Of a DNA stretch of 64,000 bases, positions 58,427 to 64,000 are shown piece by piece (the stretch's first letter is position 1; the number at the start of each line of letters is the position of its first letter). Location of the stretch: contig JAEPPZ010000009.1 of NCBI GenBank assembly GCA_017640785.1, forward strand, positions 124,001 through 188,000. Direction: 5' to 3'. Position numbers and translations under genes: made by a program. The notes beneath the pieces were generated by a model. That model saw only the letters and a program-made list of their open reading frames with translations. It was not told the origin of the DNA and did not search any database. The stretch is from Balneola sp. GTDB lineage: Bacteria; Bacteroidota; Rhodothermia; Balneolales; Balneolaceae.

Positions 58427-60604
58427 ATGAAAAAAAGAATACAGCTTTTGCTTGGGGCAACTCTGATCGTCTTCATGGGATTAGGACAGGCTTTTGGGCA
58501 GGTGATAACAAAAGCAACAAAGTTGGGAATACTCTCTTTTTTGATGGGACTATTTATCTTTGGAAATATTAATGCGCAGCTTTCCAAGGCTAGTGATGAG
58601 GCTACAAATTATTCGTCATGGGCTGATGGAGACAACCAAGGATATGGGTTTGGATCATGGTCAATTTCATCGAGTGGAGGTTCGGGAGGTTTTGCGGGTG
58701 TTTTTTTAGGAAACCCCTCCACAAATTCGGGTATATCTGGTTTACCTGCTTCTTCCTTTTCATTGTATGCTCATAGTGATGGGGGCGCCTTTGTAAACGC
58801 AGATAGAACATTTAGTTCTTTAACAAGTTCGGACACTCTTAGATTTAAGTTTGGTATTAATTGGGACAGTAATGGAGGGAATAAAGGGATAAACATTTAT
58901 AGCGGGGGGACTAGCGGAACTCAACTATTGAATATTAACAACGCAAGTACCGATGATATTACTATAAATGGAGCAACTATGTTCGACAATTATGGAACGA
59001 ACGCAATTGAGCTAACAATAATATATATATCAGATACTAATATAAGGGTTTTTGGAACTGGAAGAGATGGATCAGAAACTTTTGATGACACGCTGTCGGT
59101 TTCTTCCGGAACTCCAGATGCAATTAGATTTTATGCTTCTGGGCAGGGGTCAAATGATGACAACCGTAATTTACATTTTAACAATCTAGAAATTAACAGC
59201 CAATCTTTAACTACAAATATTACGGGCTCCGCTGGCTTTCGTCTAATGTCTTCTCCTGTTACCACTTCGTATTCTGATATACTTGATGAGATTTGGACTC
59301 AAGGTGCTAGCTCAGGTGCAGATGCAACTAATGGAGATCCCAACGTATTTGGCTGGAAGTGGAATGTATTATCTCCGGAGTGGGAAACACTTACAAATTT
59401 ATCCGCAAATATTAGTACCGGAATTGGCTTTTTGGTTTATGTTTTTGCTGATGATGATTACGACGGTTCAGCAGACGCTTTTCCTAAAACATTAAGCGTT
59501 AGCGGAACAGAACATTCAGGAAATGTTGAACCCAATATTAACACGGATAATGATGTATATCAGTTATTCGGGAATCCTTATGCTTCAACTATAGATTTCG
59601 ATGACATTACTAAGACAAATCTTACAAATGTAGCTTATGTCTGGGATCCAAATGCCGGTGGTTCAGGTGAATGGGAAACATGGAATGGTACTACGGGTGA
59701 TCTTACAGATGGACTAATAGCTCCATTTCAGGGCTTTTTTATTCAAACCGCATCTTCCGGCACTCCTGATATCACAATTACAGAAGCTTCCAAATCGTCA
59801 AATGGCAGCTTCTTAGGCAAAACAGTTGAAGAGCCTCAAAAAATAAGATTTGAAGTGGAAGGAAACGGGTTGTCAAATTCTGCTTTCCTTCAGTTTGGAA
59901 TAAACGGATCACCAACCGAAAAGGTGATCGGCGATGCTGAAGAATTAACGTCTCTTAGTTCATCATTTGCACAATTGTCTTTTGCAAAAGCAGATGGATT
60001 GTTTGATATAGCTAATATTGGAAACCCTACTGAAGAAGTAACTATTCCATTAGATTTTACAAGTTCAACGGGAGGGGTTTTCACCCTTAGCGCTACAGAT
60101 TTTGATGTTTCATCTAATTATGATCTCACTTTCCACGATTATAAAACCGGAGAGTCATTATTAATCGATGAATCATTCAGATATTCATTTGAGACCCAAA
60201 GATTAAAACCTCAGGAAGTTCCTGTATTAACATCATTGACTGCATGGGCTATAAAGGCAAAATCTTCAGAAAGCAACAGATTCGGAATCACACTTACACC
60301 AAGTACGTCCGTAAGTATTGATGATGAAATCGATGCACCAACAGAATTTACGCTAGGTCAGAATTATCCGAATCCGTTTAACCCAACTACGAATATCAAT
60401 TATTCTGTGGGCGAAGCCGGTCCTGTGAATATTACCGTTTACAACACAATGGGACAGAAAGTAGCTGAACTGCTCAATACGACGAAGAATGCAGGAAGCT
60501 ATCAGATAACCTGGAACGCAACAGGCGTAGCAAGTGGTATTTACTACTACCGCCTAACCGCTCCGGGCCAAGTACTAACCAGACAAATGACATTAATTAA
60601 ATAA
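58427..60604 (+). CDS. Secreted T9SS sorting-domain protein with two tandem signal-like segments
   Basis: Seen in 725 aa: the N-terminus has two export-signal-like stretches in a row, IQLLLGATLIVFMGLGQAFG and then LGILSFLMGLFIFGNINAQ, each ending in a typical cleavage context. Next is a Gly/Ser-rich beta domain (WADGDNQGYGFGSWSISSSG, DTLRFKFGINWDSNGGNKGI) resembling secreted lectin-like domains, then a segment GFRLMSSPVTTSYSDIL with FGNPYASTIDFDDI and IAPFQGFFIQTASSG, common in sorting-domain proteins of this phylum, and finally the sorting domain (LGQNYPNPFNPTTNINYS, GQKVAELLNTT, VASGIYYYRLTAPG, TLIK). The palindromic operator upstream ties it to the alpha-glucan genes. Function beyond export is unknown. 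Confidence 0.8.
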   Translation: MKKRIQLLLGATLIVFMGLGQAFGQVITKATKLGILSFLMGLFIFGNINAQLSKASDEATNYSSWADGDNQGYGFGSWSISSSGGSGGFAGVFLGNPSTNSGISGLPASSFSLYAHSDGGAFVNADRTFSSLTSSDTLRFKFGINWDSNGGNKGINIYSGGTSGTQLLNINNASTDDITINGATMFDNYGTNAIELTIIYISDTNIRVFGTGRDGSETFDDTLSVSSGTPDAIRFYASGQGSNDDNRNLHFNNLEINSQSLTTNITGSAGFRLMSSPVTTSYSDILDEIWTQGASSGADATNGDPNVFGWKWNVLSPEWETLTNLSANISTGIGFLVYVFADDDYDGSADAFPKTLSVSGTEHSGNVEPNINTDNDVYQLFGNPYASTIDFDDITKTNLTNVAYVWDPNAGGSGEWETWNGTTGDLTDGLIAPFQGFFIQTASSGTPDITITEASKSSNGSFLGKTVEEPQKIRFEVEGNGLSNSAFLQFGINGSPTEKVIGDAEELTSLSSSFAQLSFAKADGLFDIANIGNPTEEVTIPLDFTSSTGGVFTLSATDFDVSSNYDLTFHDYKTGESLLIDESFRYSFETQRLKPQEVPVLTSLTAWAIKAKSSESNRFGITLTPSTSVSIDDEIDAPTEFTLGQNYPNPFNPTTNINYSVGEAGPVNITVYNTMGQKVAELLNTTKNAGSYQITWNATGVASGIYYYRLTAPGQVLTRQMTLIK

Positions 60605-60690
60605 CAGCTATTAGCTATGAGTGCTTAGCCGTTAGCTTTTAGTGCCCGACGGGAAACTAAAAGCTAATAGCTAACAGCTGATAGCCCGAA
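60605..60690. repeat. Inverted-repeat hairpin region
   Basis: ttagcttttagt / actaaaagctaa (12 bp, 11-base loop) nested in further 'agctatta'/'taatagct' partners. Probably a folded repeat that also works as terminator between the sorting-domain gene and the PID-CTERM-like gene. Confidence 0.65.
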
Positions 60691-60701
60691 ATTATACTAC
60701 T

Positions 60702-60899
60702 ATGAAAAATTTTCTTCTAATACTACTCACACTTACTATCGCTTTAATATTAACCTCACTAGCTATGGCACAACCGGGCTTACCGAGCGATCCTGCTCAG
60801 GCTCCCATTGACGGCGGGCTAGGCTTGCTTGCAGCTGCAGGCGGAGCGTATGCTTACAAAAAGCTTAAAGGCCGTAACAGCGAAAGCGAAGACATGTAA
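60702..60899 (+). CDS. Small PID-CTERM-like exported protein
   Basis: Seen in 65 aa: an N-terminal signal peptide (NFLLILLTLTIALILTSLAM, cleavage after MA-Q), a Pro-rich mature part (PGLPSDPAQAPIDGG), a small Gly/Ala hydrophobic helix (LGLLAAAGGAYAY) and a basic tail (KKLKGRN). The PIDGG + short membrane helix + basic residues layout is the PID-CTERM putative protein-sorting tail of Bacteroidota. Here almost the whole mature protein is that tail, so it may be a minimal carrier, a processed peptide, or a remnant of a larger protein. It is followed by a strong terminator. Confidence 0.7.
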   Translation: MKNFLLILLTLTIALILTSLAMAQPGLPSDPAQAPIDGGLGLLAAAGGAYAYKKLKGRNSESEDM

Positions 60900-60989
60900 A
60901 CAAGATCACGCTCATTCACGAGCGTAGCGAAGTGATCTCCGAATCACTGCTCACTTTTTAGCAGGGCAGATATTCACTGATTTACATCT

Positions 60990-61022
60990 GGTTCCGATGC
61001 TCTGCGTCGGAACCTTTTTTTT
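60990..61022 (+). terminator. Strong intrinsic terminator
   Basis: Stem ggttccga / tcggaacc with a 9-base loop and eight T. It ends the segment of plus-strand genes. Confidence 0.9.
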
Positions 61023-61029
61023 GTTTTGG

Positions 61030-61380
61030 AACTGTCGAATACAATAAACCGCAGAACCTGAAGGATCTGCTGGTTTAAAATCACGCACGATAGTTTAAGC
61101 TAGTAGGGCGTTCACGCCCGGCGGTCGGGGTGGGTTAGCAATAGAGCCCGAAAGCCCAGAAAAAACTACCAGCCTTCACAAAGATCCCGAAACGAGTTCA
61201 GGATGACCTTCACATAGTCATTCCTGCGAAGGCAGGAATCTAGATCGTTATTAAGGTTTTATCCTTTTAAACAAATCCAGATCTCGGGCATACGCCGCGA
61301 GATGACTATATTCTTTAATGTAATTTCAGGACCAGGATGACTTTGGAATTTAATTCCGAAACAGGAATCTCGTTCATTAC
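61030..61380. repeat. Intergenic dispersed repeats next to smc
   Basis: No gene. A reversed 'ccgggcgtgaacgccc' block (about 61105), a reversed 'gtcatcctgaac' block (about 61165-61206) and one intact 90-bp element in plus orientation (61217-61306). Confidence 0.7.
61217..61306 (+). repeat. 90-bp GTCAT...ATGAC element, copy 7
   Basis: Intact boundaries and hairpins, 90 bp. The middle is the most diverged of the set (tagatcgttattaaggtttt). Confidence 0.8.
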
Positions 61381-61383
61381 CCG

Positions 61384-64000
61384 TCAGGCAGCGTCTTCTA
61401 CATCGTCCATTTTAACGCCAACGAGTCTGCTTACACCGGTTTCAGGCATAGTAACTCCGTACATCATTTCAGCTTTACTCATGGTCTTTTTGTTATGAGT
61501 GATAATGATGAACTGGGTGTCATTGCTAAAGCTTTTGATCATTTGAGCAAAGCGTTCGATATTGGCGTCATCGAGGGGAGCATCAACCTCATCAAGTACA
61601 CAGAAAGGCGATGGTTTAACCAGATAAATCGCAAACAGCAAAGCAATAGCGGTTAACGTTTTCTCTCCACCGGAAAGCTGAGATATTCCCGATGGGCGTT
61701 TACCTCGGGGTTGAGCAAGAATTTCAATTTTGGCTTCCAGCGGATCTTCCACATCCTTTTCAATGATCAGGTCACAGTTGTCATCTTCAAAGAAAAGGGT
61801 TTTAAAAACTTCCTGAAAGTTGGTCCGGATCTTTTCAAAAGTAGTATTAAAGCGCTCTGTGGCAGTATCGTTAATTTCAGCGATGGTTTCCAGAAGCTGT
61901 TTTTCAGCTTTGTTGAGGTCGTCTATTTGTTCTTCATAGAAATCCAGACGTTCTTTTTCTTCCTTGTACTCATCTATGGCAAGGGCGTTAACTTCACCGA
62001 TGTTATTCAGTTTTTGACGAAGCCATCCTATCCGTTGTTTTACTTCATCAGTCGACATATCCTCCGGCATTTCGCCTTCAACCTGCTTCATCAGAATGCC
62101 GTATGTTTCCCAAATATGATCCGTCAAAGCCTGGCTTTGCATTTCCATCTTTTCCTTGGCCATAGCAAGGTGATGGACCAGTTCCATGTTCACCTCTTTT
62201 CGCCGACGAACTTCTTTCAGTTCTTTTTCAAATTCATTGATCTTACCGCGCTGGATACTGGCAGCTTCTTCTGCTTTTTTAAGAGCTTCATCCGCTTCAA
62301 CTTTCAATTCCTGATTGTCCGAAAGCTCCTGTTCCAGTGATGTAATTTGTTGGCTATAGCTTTCAATCCGGGCTTTACTCTCTTCCGTTAGTTTAGTTCT
62401 GTTCTCAATTCTGGACTGTACACTGTTTATTCCGGTTTCAGCTCTACGAACATCCCGCTCATGATTTTCTACCTTATTTTTCAGGTCCTGATGTTGAAGC
62501 TGAGCATCATTATATCTGGTCTGTGCAATGCTTCTGTCCTCTTCAAGCGACTCCAGAAGATCTTTCTTCTGATTCTGCTTTTCGTCCAGTTCCAACATTT
62601 TGCTTTGCAGCTCTTTCTGTTTTGGCTGGATAGAATCCAGTTCTTCTTGTGCAGAACCTTCGTTTGTTTTCAGATGATCTTTTCTGTTAACAAGCTCGCC
62701 AATATTCTTTTGATAGACCTGAACTTTCGAACTCAGGCTATGTTGCTGTTGCTCAAGCCGACGAACTTCCTGTTCCTTTTCTTTCAGATTCTGACTCAGG
62801 TTTGCGACGTCCAGCTTTTCATATTTTTCAACGATCTGCTTTAAGTAATCTTCCAGCTTGGTGATCTCTTTTGAAGTCTGGGCTTTTTCCTTTTCCAGCT
62901 TTTCGATCTTATCCTTTAACCCAACTCTTATCCCTGCATTTTTACTCTTACTACCGCTTTGAAAGAATCCTGATCTTGTGACCACTTCTCCGTCGTAGGT
63001 AACGCCAATGGAAGAAGAATTTTTAATACCGGAATATGCGTCTTCAACAGAGTCTGCGATCAACACATTTCCAAGTAATAACTGCTTAAGCGCGGAATAT
63101 TCTCTTTTTGATTTCACCTGATCGAACAAGCTTCCGTCCTGAACTTCGTAAGTAGCAGCCAGCTGATCCAGAGGAATAAACGTGGCACGCCCTTTTTTGT
63201 TCTCTTTCAGAATCTTGGCAGCTCGCTGTGCCTCATCAAGAGTTTTGATCACAACATAATTCAGAGCATCGCCCAGAGCTGCTTCCAGAGCAACGGCGTG
63301 CTTTTCGTCTGTATCAAAAATTTCAGAAACAGTGGTCAGGTCCTTGAATTCAAACCGGTGTTTATCGATCAGGTATTTTACACTGCTTGGGAAAGCTTCA
63401 TTCGAATTTGCGAGCTCTTTCATCAGATTGATCTCGGATTCCAGAGAAGCATTTTTGCTTTGCAGAGTCCTTAGTTCATCTTTGATCTCATTTTGTTTTT
63501 CCGCAAAACTTTCTCTTTTCTCCCGGGCGCCTTCCAATTCTACTTCAAGCTGGTCACGTTCTTCCGTAAGGGTATCCAGCTTGCCTTCTATCAGTTTCTG
63601 TTCGCCATTCAGATTGTCAACTTCATCATTAAGATCCACGATCTCATCATCGATCCGCTCCAGGTCCCCTTCAGTGTTTTCCAGTCGGGACTCGATCTTA
63701 ATTCGTTTTGTCTGAAGTTGATTTAATTCGTTGTTGGCTTCACTCAGTTGAACTTCAATTTCGTACAACTCGTGTCGTTCACGGTTATATTGTTGCTGAA
63801 TTTGCGAATACTGTTTCTTTGAATCTTCCAGCGTATTAGAAGATTTTTCCAGGTCGTCATCAAAAGATTCCAGCTTACTTCTGCTGTTTGAAAGCAAATC
63901 CATCAACTCTTTTAAGTCGATTTCACCCTGCTCAATATCTTTAGAATATTCTTTGATCACCTTTTCTTCGTTCTGAATTTTTTCTTTGGTGATCCTGAGA
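61384..64000 (-). CDS. smc: Chromosome partition protein SMC, 5' end beyond the window
   Basis: Role: ATPase of the condensin complex that organises and separates chromosomes. Seen in about 871 visible codons, open to the window edge: long coiled coil; hinge (SSVKYLIDKHRFEFKDLTTV, HAVALEAALGDALNYVVIKT, RATFIPLDQLA); second coiled coil; and C-terminal head with ISQLSGGEKTLTAIALLFAI (ABC signature) and PFCVLDEVDAPLDDANIERF (Walker B), then FIIITHNKKTMSKAEMMYGV and the final DDVEDAA. The N-terminal head with Walker A lies right of the window. A GTG at 63960 is only an internal Val. Confidence 0.96.
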   Translation of the reverse strand, partial: LRITKEKIQNEEKVIKEYSKDIEQGEIDLKELMDLLSNSRSKLESFDDDLEKSSNTLEDSKKQYSQIQQQYNRERHELYEIEVQLSEANNELNQLQTKRIKIESRLENTEGDLERIDDEIVDLNDEVDNLNGEQKLIEGKLDTLTEERDQLEVELEGAREKRESFAEKQNEIKDELRTLQSKNASLESEINLMKELANSNEAFPSSVKYLIDKHRFEFKDLTTVSEIFDTDEKHAVALEAALGDALNYVVIKTLDEAQRAAKILKENKKGRATFIPLDQLAATYEVQDGSLFDQVKSKREYSALKQLLLGNVLIADSVEDAYSGIKNSSSIGVTYDGEVVTRSGFFQSGSKSKNAGIRVGLKDKIEKLEKEKAQTSKEITKLEDYLKQIVEKYEKLDVANLSQNLKEKEQEVRRLEQQQHSLSSKVQVYQKNIGELVNRKDHLKTNEGSAQEELDSIQPKQKELQSKMLELDEKQNQKKDLLESLEEDRSIAQTRYNDAQLQHQDLKNKVENHERDVRRAETGINSVQSRIENRTKLTEESKARIESYSQQITSLEQELSDNQELKVEADEALKKAEEAASIQRGKINEFEKELKEVRRRKEVNMELVHHLAMAKEKMEMQSQALTDHIWETYGILMKQVEGEMPEDMSTDEVKQRIGWLRQKLNNIGEVNALAIDEYKEEKERLDFYEEQIDDLNKAEKQLLETIAEINDTATERFNTTFEKIRTNFQEVFKTLFFEDDNCDLIIEKDVEDPLEAKIEILAQPRGKRPSGISQLSGGEKTLTAIALLFAIYLVKPSPFCVLDEVDAPLDDANIERFAQMIKSFSNDTQFIIITHNKKTMSKAEMMYGVTMPETGVSRLVGVKMDDVEDAA

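Noticed and set aside
61711-62340. 209-residue Phe-rich plus-strand frame
   Set aside because: Antisense of the SMC coiled coil; Phe/Leu richness is the mirror of Lys/Glu codons.

Overview
The window looks like a chromosomal segment from a member of the Balneolaeota/Rhodothermaeota (Bacteroidota-like). The main evidence is five large secreted proteins that end in a type A T9SS-style sorting domain (NYPNPFNPSTTI-like, then SGVY/IYRL, then basic residues and LIK/LVK), plus a small PID-CTERM-like protein, HU-rich gene content and FN3-rich extracellular enzymes. No 16S rRNA gene is present, so the placement rests on protein style only.

Region 1 (1 to about 24,454) reads as one integrated genomic island whose left end lies outside the window. 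Its right end is sharp: the 3' half of a tRNA-Phe gene (anticodon arm to acceptor strand), followed by the native terminator, with a DUF4102-type tyrosine integrase just inside. The cargo, left to right, is a DUF932 phage/plasmid protein, a YqaJ nuclease with a probable partner, a frameshifted fusion of a cyclodeaminase-like domain to an ImmA/IrrE metallopeptidase beside an XRE regulator, and three exported small proteins in an operon. Then come a secreted ComEC-like metallo-beta-lactamase-fold protein, a DNA-damage set (SRAP protein, Y-family polymerase and companions), an HTH/coiled-coil protein, a complete type I restriction-modification operon (922-residue HsdM), and a Kiwa-type anti-phage pair (KwaA/KwaB) followed by a PD-(D/E)XK-like gene.

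Region 2 (24.5 to 28.0 kb) is gene-poor and filled with dispersed repeats, including exactly 90-bp GTCAT...ATGAC elements. It holds one secreted Cys-containing protein and one HU-like protein. The same repeat families return at 39.0-40.45 and 61.0-61.4 kb, but I found none of them in the island, which supports its foreign origin.

Region 3 (28.0 to 35.3 kb) is a second type I restriction operon on the minus strand, ordered hsdR-hsdS-ATPase-hsdM-HTH. The embedded ATPase carries a C-terminal R...E...H pattern that resembles the PrrC/RloC anticodon nucleases.

Region 4 (35.3 to 64.0 kb) is mostly core-like: an RluA-type pseudouridine synthase, TrhO, a secreted metalloprotease-like protein, fumarylacetoacetase, a subtilase with SLH repeats and a sorting domain, tandem HU genes (one fused through a membrane helix to a LysM-like domain), HemW and a gamma-carbonic-anhydrase-family protein. 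A starch/alpha-glucan segment follows: a GH13 enzyme with CBM48 and FN3 repeats, a giant FN3 protein, and a third sorting-domain protein, with two LacI/CcpA-like palindromic operators. The window ends in a 5'-truncated smc gene.
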